Counted from the stretch's first letter, positions 1-6,168 are shown. The stretch is DNA of 24,608 nucleotides from CAYJMQ01 sp964371555 (GCA_964371555.1 CAYJMQ010000030.1:1-24608); one strand, 5' to 3'. Translations and numbers: made by a program. Notes: generated from the sequence alone by a model not told the origin.

Positions 1-2
1 GG

Positions 3-743
3 CACGCGAGAGATACTTATGTCTTTCACCTCGAAGAGATTGAATTCTTTGATTATTTTTTTGCCCTCGATTCCGAAACCAGGGAATATCTTGAGACAAC
101 AAAAGACGCCCCTTTCCTCAATCGCTGCGAAGTTTATGAATATGCCCATTACTTAAAATCTATCCCGCGGTATCATCGGCCACCTGATCCATATTATGAT
201 GACGAGGCAAAAAAAGAGACCATTTGTTATGTCCCTACCCGGACCCGTCTGGGGGTCATGATGTTAAATCATCTGAAATTTTCCTCCGAATGGTATTATG
301 AGTTTCAAAAGCAGATTCTTGATTATTTGGGAACCAGAAAGGATAAGATATTTATTTTCAAATATATTGACCGGGATGACTGGCTTGGGGAGTCGACACT
401 CCTCTATTTAAAAAAGAAGGGGTATCCGAACATACATCTTGAGACAGCGCCTTTTTTAGAATGTCTTGACCGGGTTGATCGCGTGATTTTGGATTTTCCG
501 GGGACATCGCTCTATGAGGCCGCCTATGCCGGCATTCCGATGCTTGCTTTGTATCCGAGAACCATTACGATCCGTGAAACCGCCCAACGCCGCTTTGGTC
601 CGTTGCTTAAACCGTATTCCACACCCAAAGAAGCTGTTCATGAGATCGGGTTTTTTTTAGACGACGATCCGGGAAAATATCGGGTTGCATTTTCTCTAAC
701 GGATAGATCTCCATTGGATATTTTAAGGAGGAAAATAGTATGA
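3..743 (+). CDS. Glycosyltransferase-like surface polysaccharide protein, C-terminal part (5' cut by window edge)
   Basis: The frame is open from the first bases, so the start lies upstream; 246 residues are visible. The methionine at position 258 is internal, because clear coding sequence precedes it. The C-terminal third carries an LDFPGTSLYEAAYAGIP motif (around 492-537). This resembles the nucleotide-sugar-binding loop of GT-B-fold enzymes and surface-carbohydrate proteins, where an acidic residue, a small Ser/Thr cluster and a later Gly-x-Pro bind the donor. A role in envelope polysaccharide synthesis is inferred from this motif alone, and donor and acceptor are unknown. The stop TGA overlaps the ATG of the next gene as ATGA (740-743), so the two are probably co-translated. 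A strong AAGGAGG lies just before the junction. A CDP-glycerol transferase-like or KpsC-like relative is possible. Confidence 0.6.
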   Translation, partial: HARDTYVFHLEEIEFFDYFFALDSETREYLETTKDAPFLNRCEVYEYAHYLKSIPRYHRPPDPYYDDEAKKETICYVPTRTRLGVMMLNHLKFSSEWYYEFQKQILDYLGTRKDKIFIFKYIDRDDWLGESTLLYLKKKGYPNIHLETAPFLECLDRVDRVILDFPGTSLYEAAYAGIPMLALYPRTITIRETAQRRFGPLLKPYSTPKEAVHEIGFFLDDDPGKYRVAFSLTDRSPLDILRRKIV

Positions 744-2440
744 TAAATCGTTTCAAGAAATTTTCTTTTCTTTTGAAGCAGGCATTTCGCGCGAAGGCCT
801 TTTTAACGTTCCTCGATTTTATCATTTATAGAACCCCGTTTGCCTATCGATGGAGTCGTCTTTGCGGATATGATTTTCATAAATCGACGATTGTCTGGAT
901 CAAAGAAGAGAAGGGGGTTCATACACGCCTGACGCTCCTTCTTCCCCGATTCATGTTTGAACTCCCCCAGATGAAGACGCTCGATATGGAATTTGAACTA
1001 TATCGCGACAATGGCGAGTTTGTAAAAAAATGGGAAATAAAAAATATTTCTGTGGAGAAAGAATTTGTCCTTGATTCCAAACATTATCCGGATATTCCAC
1101 GTCCCTTTTATGGATCGCTTTGGATTAAACAAAGGCTTCATGTAGATGAGCCGCTTTTCTTCAAATGGGCGAAAGGGCTTTTCTCTGTTGCGAACACGTA
1201 TGTGGAATATTATTCGGAAGGATCGTTTATTACGGTTACGCACGATTATTCCGCCTTCCTTCCGGATCAGGGGATTCATTTTAAACCGGTGGGGTTGATA
1301 CCCGCTTATTGTGACGATGAGTGTGAGACCCATTTTGTGATCCATGCGGCAAAAGGTGGAATCAAGGCAGCGGATATTGAGGTAACCCTATTCAATAAGA
1401 GGGGAGAGGAACAGATGGTTCGCCTGCCGGCGCTCAAGCCCTTTGCGATGCGCCGTGTTTTTATATCCGAGCTCTTTCCAAACGCGAAGGAATTTCTGAA
1501 AGAAGGGGTCGGTCAGCTTGAACTCAAAGGGATTTTTAGGCATCTTTTTGCGCGTGTCGCCTATGGGGTGGTGAACAAGAAAACTGAAAGTTTCAGTTTT
1601 GATCATTGTTTTTACAGTGTTTTTAAACATGCTTATATTTCCAATGAAGATCGCCGTCGTTTTCCAAAGGGATACTTTAATCCTTTCTTTATTTTGGAAG
1701 ATGGCGGGATTTCGACATCGATCATTTTGTTTCATAAATCAGAATATCCTTATGAGAAAAATATAGATCTTCTTGTTTATGATGAAAAGGGGAGCTGTAT
1801 TATTCGCCTGCCATCATATCTTTGTCTTCGCGGAAATGCGACAGAGAAAATTAACCTTAAACCGATTCTTGAAAAATTTGGAATTTCAGGACGTTTTATG
1901 GGGCACGGTGAGATTTTATATCATCAGTCGCTAAAATATACTTCTTACCCAAATTATCTTGATATCATCGCAGAATATCGAAGCGGGGATCATTTCGCGA
2001 ATGTTGTTTTTGGTTCAAAATTATGGAACAAGGCGGACGAACTCGACTTAAAGCCCCGCGATCTTCATGGTTTTGGTTGTCGCGTTGTTTGTAACGATGC
2101 TCAAACAACTTATCTTGCCATATCGAACTGTTCTCACGATTATAACTATCGGTTGAATGTGCGATTTGATCTCGATCTGATCGTGAATGGGCAGGTCGTC
2201 GAACATCGAACGATGTCGATTCAACCCGAGGGGACGCTCTATCATTCAGTCGAAGAGTTTTTTCCGAATGCCAGAAAGCATTTGGAACGGTCTGGAGGGA
2301 TCGGTATTCTTTCCTATACCATTCTAAACTCGAGCCTCCTGGCGACCGCTTTTTTAACTGTCGATCGCAAATCCCGGGCCTTGTCGATTGAACATACGCT
2401 GGAAGTTCCAAATTTTTCCCGCGCCGACTTATCTCATTGA
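740..2440 (+). CDS. Unknown protein of four diverged repeat modules
   Basis: I do not recognise this 566-residue protein. It starts at the ATG of an ATGA overlap with the preceding glycosyltransferase-like gene, about 10 nt after AAGGAGG, so it is probably co-expressed and may act in the same surface-polysaccharide process. There is no clear signal peptide or membrane helix; the N-terminus (1-30) is basic and hydrophobic. By eye the sequence divides into four modules with cores near residues 80-130, 198-264, 326-395 and 457-526. Each has a beta-rich stretch with a turn (RDNGE, NKRGE, DEKGS, IVNGQ), then a stretch ending in a helix-like segment. Modules 2 and 4 share LFPNAKEFL / FFPNARKHL followed by G-G/I-L. 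Each core is followed by a tail with an aromatic strand and a His-containing motif (THDY, FDHC, GDHF, IEHT). Repeated beta-sandwich domains binding a glycan would fit, but that is inference. Confidence 0.85.
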   Translation: MINRFKKFSFLLKQAFRAKAFLTFLDFIIYRTPFAYRWSRLCGYDFHKSTIVWIKEEKGVHTRLTLLLPRFMFELPQMKTLDMEFELYRDNGEFVKKWEIKNISVEKEFVLDSKHYPDIPRPFYGSLWIKQRLHVDEPLFFKWAKGLFSVANTYVEYYSEGSFITVTHDYSAFLPDQGIHFKPVGLIPAYCDDECETHFVIHAAKGGIKAADIEVTLFNKRGEEQMVRLPALKPFAMRRVFISELFPNAKEFLKEGVGQLELKGIFRHLFARVAYGVVNKKTESFSFDHCFYSVFKHAYISNEDRRRFPKGYFNPFFILEDGGISTSIILFHKSEYPYEKNIDLLVYDEKGSCIIRLPSYLCLRGNATEKINLKPILEKFGISGRFMGHGEILYHQSLKYTSYPNYLDIIAEYRSGDHFANVVFGSKLWNKADELDLKPRDLHGFGCRVVCNDAQTTYLAISNCSHDYNYRLNVRFDLDLIVNGQVVEHRTMSIQPEGTLYHSVEEFFPNARKHLERSGGIGILSYTILNSSLLATAFLTVDRKSRALSIEHTLEVPNFSRADLSH

Positions 2441-2467
2441 CTTTTCAAGGACGCTGAACAAAAATAT
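2437..2467 (+). promoter_or_regulatory. Possible promoter of tRNA-Arg(TCT)
   Basis: A TTGACT -35-like hexamer (2437-2442) overlaps the stop codon of the preceding gene. An AAATAT -10-like hexamer (2462-2467) follows after 19 bp, placing initiation a few bases before the tRNA. The spacing is long and the -10 is weak, so this is tentative. Confidence 0.3.
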
Positions 2468-2479
2468 CTTTTTGTTTTT

Positions 2480-2553
2480 GCGCCCATAGCTCAATTGGAC
2501 AGAGCAAGTGATTTCTAATCACTAGGTTGGGGGTTCGATCCCCTCTGGGCGCG
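2480..2553 (+). tRNA. tRNA-Arg (anticodon TCT)
   Basis: A full cloverleaf can be drawn. The acceptor stem is GCGCCCA/TGGGCGC with G as discriminator. The D arm is GCTC/GAGC, and the anticodon stem AGTGA/TCACT encloses the loop TTTCTAA, giving anticodon TCT, which reads AGA. The T arm is GGGGG/CCCTC around TTCGATC. The 3' CCA is not encoded. An exact second copy of its last 18 nt lies 164 nt downstream. Confidence 0.96.
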
Positions 2554-2717
2554 AAGCGCTCTATAATGAGCAAACAATCCTCAAGGATTGTTTGCGACGG
2601 ATAGAGAGGGATCGAATGCCGGAAGCGCCCGGGAACCCGCTTGCGGGTGGGCGCTGAGGCGGGGTCGACGGCCGAGCGCGAAGCGCGAGGATCGGTGACC
2701 GATCCCCTCTGGGCGCG
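2554..2717 (+). repeat. Repeat-rich tail of tRNA-Arg(TCT) with a duplicated tRNA 3' end
   Basis: This 164-nt tail holds several pieces that echo the tRNA. Positions 2700-2717 repeat the last 18 nt of the tRNA exactly (CGATCCCCTCTGGGCGCG). Positions 2605-2616 are an inverted, one-base-shorter copy of the T-arm segment. Positions 2624-2655 fold as a nested hairpin whose outer stem is AGCGCCC/GGGCGCT, the same bases as the tRNA acceptor stem. The bases just before the direct copy (2682-2700, AGCGCGAGGATCGGTGACC) match 16 of 19 bases in the tail of tRNA-Arg(TCG) at 8901-8919. GCGC-GAA-GCGC hairpins occur at 2549-2559 and 2676-2686. The layout resembles the rtT repeats after E. coli tyrT. Function is unknown. 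Confidence 0.8.
2570..2595. other. Perfect hairpin after tRNA-Arg(TCT)
   Basis: GCAAACAATCC (2570-2580) pairs with GGATTGTTTGC (2585-2595) across a TCAA loop, an 11-bp perfect stem. No T-run follows, so it is not a classical intrinsic terminator. It could stop or protect the tRNA precursor or be part of the repeat-derived tail. Confidence 0.65.
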
Positions 2718-2720
2718 CGT

Positions 2721-2820
2721 TGTCATCCTGAGGGCGAAGCCCGAAGGATCTGTTGTCATCCTGAGGGCGAAGCCCGAAGGATCTGTTTGTCATCCTGAGG
2801 GCGAAGCCCGAAGGATCTCA
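2721..2820. repeat. Three tandem copies of a 33-34 bp GAA-capped hairpin repeat (family A)
   Basis: Copies begin at 2721, 2754 and 2788 with the conserved opening TGTCATCCTGAGGGCGAAGC. Within each copy a 25-nt core can fold. ATCCT pairs with AGGAT, a two-base G-A/A-G mismatch follows, then GGGC pairs with GCCC around a GAA triloop. The loop region contains GCGAAGC, known as an unusually stable DNA mini-hairpin. There are no unique spacers between copies, so this is not a CRISPR. A structurally equivalent but sequence-different family sits at 24411-24608. Confidence 0.9.
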
Positions 2821-2823
2821 TGT

Positions 2824-2898
2824 GGTGGGTGTAGCTCAGTTGGTTAGAGCATCGGGTTGTGGTCCCGAGGGTCGCGGGTTCAAGTCCCGTCACCCACC
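2824..2898 (+). tRNA. tRNA-His (anticodon GTG)
   Basis: The acceptor stem is GTGGGTG/CACCCAC (2825-2831 with 2891-2897). It has the histidine-specific extra G at -1 (2824) opposite discriminator C (2898). The anticodon stem TCGGG/CCCGA encloses TTGTGGT, giving anticodon GTG. The T loop is TTCAAGT. CCA is present in the genome at 2899-2901, unlike the tRNA-Arg genes here. A strong terminator follows at 2945. Confidence 0.97.
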
Positions 2899-2944
2899 CC
2901 AGAACCCTTCACGAACCATAGGGGGTTCTGTTGCCCCCTGCGTT

Positions 2945-2976
2945 AAAAAAGCCCAGAAGACATTCTGGGCTTTTTT
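2945..2976. terminator. Intrinsic terminator after tRNA-His
   Basis: GCCCAGA (2951-2957) pairs with TCTGGGC (2964-2970) around a 6-nt loop. The stem is flanked by six A on the left and six T on the right, so it works in either direction. It separates the tRNA cluster from the AT-rich island. Confidence 0.92.
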
Positions 2977-3059
2977 GTATTTCTCAATGAGATTGTTATA
3001 CTGATTCAGACTCCGACATTCCTGACCCCATGGATGGTAACCAACTGAACTTATTCGGT

Positions 3060-3073
3060 TTTTAACCGGACAC
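3060..3073. repeat. Solo IS-like end (left member of a 14-bp inverted pair)
   Basis: TTTTAACCGGACAC here is the exact reverse complement of GTGTCCGGTTAAAA at 4578-4591. TGT/ACA termini are typical of IS481- and IS3-like elements. No full transposase is attached to either copy, so these look like abandoned ends bracketing the AT-rich island. Confidence 0.45.
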
Positions 3074-3207
3074 CAGTGAAATCTAAACTTATTTGTGACT
3101 ACCAAGGAAGATTGACCGATAAGATACCAAGCGATTCTGACCTACTTATCGAATAAAGAGGGAGGGATCTTTAGATGAAAAAACAAGCTATATGAGTATG
3201 GAGGGTG

Positions 3208-3262
3208 AAAAATGCCTAATATTTCACTTCCACCGGTGGAGGTATAAAAATAGGCATTTTTT
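3208..3262. other. Long hairpin with a nested palindrome inside the IS remnant
   Basis: AAAAATGCCTA (3208-3218) pairs with TAGGCATTTTT (3251-3261), an 11-bp stem followed by more T. The loop contains the palindrome CCACCGGTGG (3230-3239 region). The A-stem-T layout could terminate transcription in either direction and might be the natural terminator of the lost transposase gene. Confidence 0.5.
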
Positions 3263-3368
3263 GGTGAGGAGATGATGTTTTAATCAAATACGGCTTTCAT
3301 ATTTGGCCGTATGTGAACGAAGTGGATCTGACGAAAGGTCAGGCAAGGATCAAAACGAGTTTAAAAAA

Positions 3369-3551
3369 CTATGCCGCCATTCGTAGTGGGTTGACAAGTT
3401 TTACGGGCAGTTCTTTTCCAGCAAAAAACATTTTAAATGAGAGATCTTGATAAGTTCTGATTTCTATTTTTTGTTTATAGATGGAGTATTTTACCGGAGA
3501 AACAATCTGATAGAGCTTTCCTTGCCAAGGAATCGTGTGATATGAATTCAT
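3369..3551 (-). pseudogene. Transposase C-terminal fragment
   Basis: A 60-residue minus-strand frame contains IPWQGKLYQIV and, further on, KQKIEIRTYQDLSFKMFFAGKEL. This pattern of short strands ending in F-x-G-K-E-L resembles the C-terminal beta domain of ISNCY/DDE-type transposases, by memory of the family and not by search. It ends at a stop and lies between the terminal inverted repeats at 3093 and 3631. There is no room for the catalytic core upstream, because the right terminal repeat is only about 65 bp away. I read it as the surviving tail of the IS transposase. Confidence 0.5.
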
Positions 3552-3682
3552 TGAAAAAAGAGAGTTTATCTTATTCTTTGGTCAAATTCCCTTGGTAATT
3601 ATCCTAGGACAGAATCCCTTGGTAGTCACAATTAATTAAAGTTTTTAAATAGGCCTCCGATAAATAAATAGTGTTTGGATAG

Positions 3683-3688
3683 TATAAT
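3683..3688 (+). promoter_or_regulatory. Possible -10 element for the small paralogue pair
   Basis: A perfect TATAAT lies 28 bp before the start codon at 3716, but no convincing -35 is seen at 16-18 bp upstream. The following leader carries a strong AAAGGAGG ribosome-binding site. Confidence 0.4.
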
Positions 3689-3715
3689 GAAGTAAAAATA
3701 AAAAAGGAGGAAAGT

Positions 3716-4090
3716 ATGTCACGTCAATCTGCTCTTAAAAAAGAGCCACCAATGTGGGGAAGTTCGCCAAAAGGAAGGGCATATGAAGTGGTTAATAAGG
3801 CCATTACAGATGCTGATACCTTAAAAAGCTTGGCGACTGATTTAGCTAAGTATGTAGTAGAGCATTGTCAGAAACGGTTACTTAAAGATAGAAAATTTTT
3901 AAGTATTACCGTCCATGAAGCTATGAATGATACAGAGATCATCAATAAGCTCATAGATGATTTATATAAGGGGAACGGTGATCTTAAAGATGACTGTGGT
4001 ATCAATCATGAAGCTGTGCTGAATAATGTGGTTAGAACACCCAATTTTCAAAATGCTCTAAAAACAGCTCTTCGCGAAGAACTAGAATAG
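3716..4090 (+). CDS. Small protein of unknown function, first of a paralogous pair
   Basis: This 124-residue soluble protein is not recognised. The start is well supported by AAAGGAGGAAAGT directly upstream. It has no signal peptide or membrane segment and is predicted by eye to be mostly helical. It aligns by eye with the next gene. Both have a DTL/DLF segment, a following V/I-x-E-x-C, then KD-R/K-x-F/L-L, a run of helix, and near the C-terminus a TP-N/K-F motif. The gene sits in an AT-rich stretch next to an IS remnant and downstream of tRNA-His, suggesting accessory or acquired DNA. Tandem duplication followed by divergence explains the pair. It could be a lineage-specific family, and no function can be assigned. 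Confidence 0.75.
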   Translation: MSRQSALKKEPPMWGSSPKGRAYEVVNKAITDADTLKSLATDLAKYVVEHCQKRLLKDRKFLSITVHEAMNDTEIINKLIDDLYKGNGDLKDDCGINHEAVLNNVVRTPNFQNALKTALREELE

Positions 4091-4117
4091 CTGTTTGGGA
4101 GAGAGATTAAAAATAGG

Positions 4118-4441
4118 ATGGCTAATCCAAAAAAGGTTGTCGTCTTCCCCTCCCATTTGGAGGGGAAGATGCGACATCTTCTTAGAGTAATTTCTAATAG
4201 GAGAGATTTATTTCGAGTTATCTCAGGGGTTTTTTCTAAGGCTATTATGGAAGAGTGTTGTCTCATTGTCTTTAAGGATAAAGAACTTCTTAAACAAGTT
4301 TTAGCCAAAGCTTTTCAAAATGAAAAATTGGTGGATAGATTCTATTCAGAGATTGTTGAAAAATCTCAAGAGTTAATTAAAACCCCCAAATTTAAAGAGC
4401 ATTTCATTATTAAAATAAAAAATGACAATCATAAAAAATAA
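4118..4441 (+). CDS. Small protein of unknown function, second of a paralogous pair
   Basis: A 107-residue basic, helical protein, 27 bp after its paralogue and probably in the same transcript. Residues about 22-66 match the first protein's central region. The shared pattern is an isoleucine-rich helix, a Cys in the first helix end (EECC versus EHC), KDKELL versus KDRKFL, a long helix, and TPKF versus TPNF. This copy lacks the GNGDLKDDCG insertion of the first. The ribosome-binding site is weak: GGGAGAG lies rather far upstream, and AGG immediately precedes the ATG. Very AT-rich coding and a lysine-rich tail (KIKNDNHKK) differ from the flanking chromosomal genes. No function is proposed. Confidence 0.65.
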   Translation: MANPKKVVVFPSHLEGKMRHLLRVISNRRDLFRVISGVFSKAIMEECCLIVFKDKELLKQVLAKAFQNEKLVDRFYSEIVEKSQELIKTPKFKEHFIIKIKNDNHKK

Positions 4442-4577
4442 AAATATTCCATCAATCAATGTCAAGAATAAAATTAAAAAATCGGGTATATAAGGATTAG
4501 AAGATTTGCCGGAGAGAGAAAATAAAAAAGAAAAGCGCCTAATTTAGCGTTTCCTCTATACATATCTAAAAAATCTA

Positions 4578-4591
4578 GTGTCCGGTTAAAA
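4578..4591. repeat. Solo IS-like end (right member of a 14-bp inverted pair)
   Basis: GTGTCCGGTTAAAA is the exact reverse complement of 3060-3073. Together they bracket about 1.5 kb that contains the IS remnant and the two paralogous small genes. The 4442-4692 interval around it holds no gene that I can support. Confidence 0.45.
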
Positions 4592-4649
4592 GGTAGGAAT
4601 TAAAAAATGTCTTGCGGCGGCCTCCTTTTTAGTCTACCTATTTCTTATA

Positions 4650-4668
4650 CTTTGCGACAGTCGCAAAG
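4650..4668. promoter_or_regulatory. 19-bp perfect palindrome, likely operator upstream of the secreted-protein gene
   Basis: CTTTGCGACAGTCGCAAAG is perfectly symmetrical around one central base and sits 24 bp before the start codon at 4693, overlapping a TATACT-like -10 (4646-4651). The symmetry and position suggest a dimeric repressor site, though a 5'-UTR hairpin with a CAG loop is an alternative. TAGGAGG follows at the ribosome-binding position. Confidence 0.5.
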
Positions 4669-4692
4669 AGTGTAAAATTTTAGGAGGATGGT

Positions 4693-5157
4693 ATGAAACA
4701 AGTCATTTTTATTGTGGGCTTAAGCCTATTTTCAGGGTCTTTGTATGCTCTGGAATTCAACCTTAATTGCGAACCAACAGAAGATGCGGTTCTTAGGGAG
4801 GGAACCGTTGCCTCTCTTCGAACATCATCTGAGGGCTCTAATTTGGTTGAGGTTACACAGGGGAGTGAACCTGAGCCCGGTGAGGTTCGAAGAAAAGTCA
4901 TTACTTATAAACTCTCAAAAGCTTCTTTAAACAGGAAAGATGGGCTCGTTATTTCTGGCGTCGATTATTCTTCACCCCCAGCCATCGGTATGAGAGCGGC
5001 GGTTGCCATTGCCTTGAAAGAATTTACAGCTCTCCATTATGAGGATGAAGAAAGTGAGGCAAAAGCAAAAGTCACTTTATTCCCAAGTTCAAGACGAGTT
5101 GAACCGCGCGTTGGCATTGACACGGAAATGAAGTGCCGTGTCGTTGTTCCGCAGTAA
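4693..5157 (+). CDS. Secreted or periplasmic protein of unknown function
   Basis: A 154-residue protein starting 9 nt after GGAGG. Residues 1-19 form a standard signal peptide (MKQ, hydrophobic core, likely cleavage after SLYA, before LEFNLNC). The mature part is acidic to neutral with a beta-like pattern and exactly two cysteines (in NLNC and near the C-terminus in EMKC). These could form a disulfide linking the ends of one domain. No family is recognised. It is followed 36 bp later by a secreted transglutaminase-like gene on the same strand, so the two may work together in the periplasm. The palindrome at 4650 may control it. Confidence 0.75.
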   Translation: MKQVIFIVGLSLFSGSLYALEFNLNCEPTEDAVLREGTVASLRTSSEGSNLVEVTQGSEPEPGEVRRKVITYKLSKASLNRKDGLVISGVDYSSPPAIGMRAAVAIALKEFTALHYEDEESEAKAKVTLFPSSRRVEPRVGIDTEMKCRVVVPQ

Positions 5158-5193
5158 GAAGTTCAGGCGGTGTGAAAAGCCTTCAGGAGACGT

Positions 5194-6168
5194 ATGCATA
5201 AGGTTGTTGTTTTGTATTGGGTATCGGTTGTTTTGTTTTTTCCTTCTTATTTAAGAGGGGCAAAAACGCCCCATGATGTTTCTGAACAGGGCCAAAAATA
5301 TTTTTTTAGCTATGAAGTTGAGATTCCTGCTGTGGCTCAGGATAGTAAAAAAAGAATTTCATTGTGGATTCCTTATCCCAGGGAAGATGCTTATCAAAAA
5401 GTCCTTAAATTTCGTAAAAAATTGCCGTGGCCGGTTCGTCTGACCCAGGAAAGTAAATATGGCAATAAAATCATTTTCACCCGGGGATTTACGTCTTTAA
5501 AACCACAGCGTTTTACGTTTGAATTTGAAATTGAGCGATTCCCCTCTTTTGGCGCGAAGAAAAAAAGCCCATTTTCTTATCCATCGCTCTATTTACATCC
5601 CGATCGCCTTGTTCCACACTCGCCTGAGATCGCCATAATCGCCAAAACAGAAGCAAGAGACGCAAAAAAGCCTTCAGAAAAAATCCGGGCCTTCTATGAT
5701 TATGTGGTAAAGACGATGGCTTATGACAAAAGTGGAGAAGGGTGGGGGCGGGGAGACGCTGTCTGGGCCTGCCATGCAAAAAAAGGGAATTGCACCGATT
5801 TTCATTCGCTCTTTATTGCGATGAGCCGCACCCAAAAAATTCCGGCGCGATTTGAAATTGGGGTTCCGATTCCTTCGGATCGGAATGAAGGTGAAATTCC
5901 CGGCTATCATTGTTGGGCGGAAGCGTATGCGGACGATCTTGAAAAATGGATTCCCATCGATGCCACAGAGGCCAAAAAGAGCGGAAAGACAGAGGAATAT
6001 TTTGGGAAGCTCCCCAACAATCGTATTCTTTTCAGCCAGGGGAGGGATATTGTGCTCAATCCCGCACAGAAGGGGGAACCCTTAAATTATTTTATTTATC
6101 CCTATGCCGAAGTGGATGGAAAAGAGTTTAAAGGGATCGACAAGCATTTTTATTTTAAAAAGATCTAG
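5194..6168 (+). CDS. Secreted transglutaminase-like protein
   Basis: A 324-residue protein whose start is supported by CAGGAGA 5 nt upstream. Residues 1-22 look like a signal peptide (hydrophobic VVVLYWVSVVLFF, then a possible cleavage near RGA). The transglutaminase/protease-like core has the full papain-type triad: Cys200 in KGNCTDFHSLF, His239 in GYHCWAEAY and Asp256 in WIPIDAT. Residues 30-150 form an N-terminal beta-type domain, common in bacterial transglutaminase-superfamily proteins. Such proteins act as proteases, amidases or cross-linkers outside the cytoplasm; the substrate is unknown. The gene converges on pckA with only 23 bp between stop codons. A 7-bp inverted repeat (6166-6172 with 6188-6194) carries both stop codons. 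Confidence 0.88.
   Translation: MHKVVVLYWVSVVLFFPSYLRGAKTPHDVSEQGQKYFFSYEVEIPAVAQDSKKRISLWIPYPREDAYQKVLKFRKKLPWPVRLTQESKYGNKIIFTRGFTSLKPQRFTFEFEIERFPSFGAKKKSPFSYPSLYLHPDRLVPHSPEIAIIAKTEARDAKKPSEKIRAFYDYVVKTMAYDKSGEGWGRGDAVWACHAKKGNCTDFHSLFIAMSRTQKIPARFEIGVPIPSDRNEGEIPGYHCWAEAYADDLEKWIPIDATEAKKSGKTEEYFGKLPNNRILFSQGRDIVLNPAQKGEPLNYFIYPYAEVDGKEFKGIDKHFYFKKI

Larger units (their letters stand above)
3093..3631 (-). mobile_element. Deleted insertion-sequence remnant, 539 bp, with 15-bp perfect terminal inverted repeats
   Basis: TTGTGACTACCAAGG at 3093-3107 is exactly inverted at 3617-3631. Inside each end a second, diverged copy of the TACCAAGG motif followed by ATT and TGACC/TGTCC occurs about 20 bp in, as expected for transposase-binding subterminal repeats. 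The only transposase-like coding left is a C-terminal piece on the minus strand (3369-3551). The element is far too short for an autonomous IS, so it is best read as an internally deleted, non-autonomous copy. A target-site duplication is not clear. Confidence 0.65.

Noticed and set aside
2536..2717. attL/attR pair of an integrated element from the duplicated tRNA 3' ends
   Set aside because: The copies are only 164 nt apart (39 nt for the other tRNA), with no room for an integrase or cargo, and both share a spacer. A tail-duplication mechanism fits better.
2445..2759. Minus-strand frame giving GDRTPNL-type peptide
   Set aside because: This is the familiar false protein read from the complement of a tRNA T-arm and acceptor. 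The frame at 8777-9010 is the same artefact over tRNA-Arg(TCG).
2641..2847. Plus-strand frame of 68 codons across the repeats before tRNA-His
   Set aside because: It arises from the repeat units and tRNA sequence; the peptide is the repeat translated in tandem.
3716..4441. Toxin-antitoxin pair
   Set aside because: Two small tandem genes in an accessory island invite this, but the two proteins resemble each other rather than forming a toxin plus DNA-binding antitoxin, and no known toxin motif is seen.
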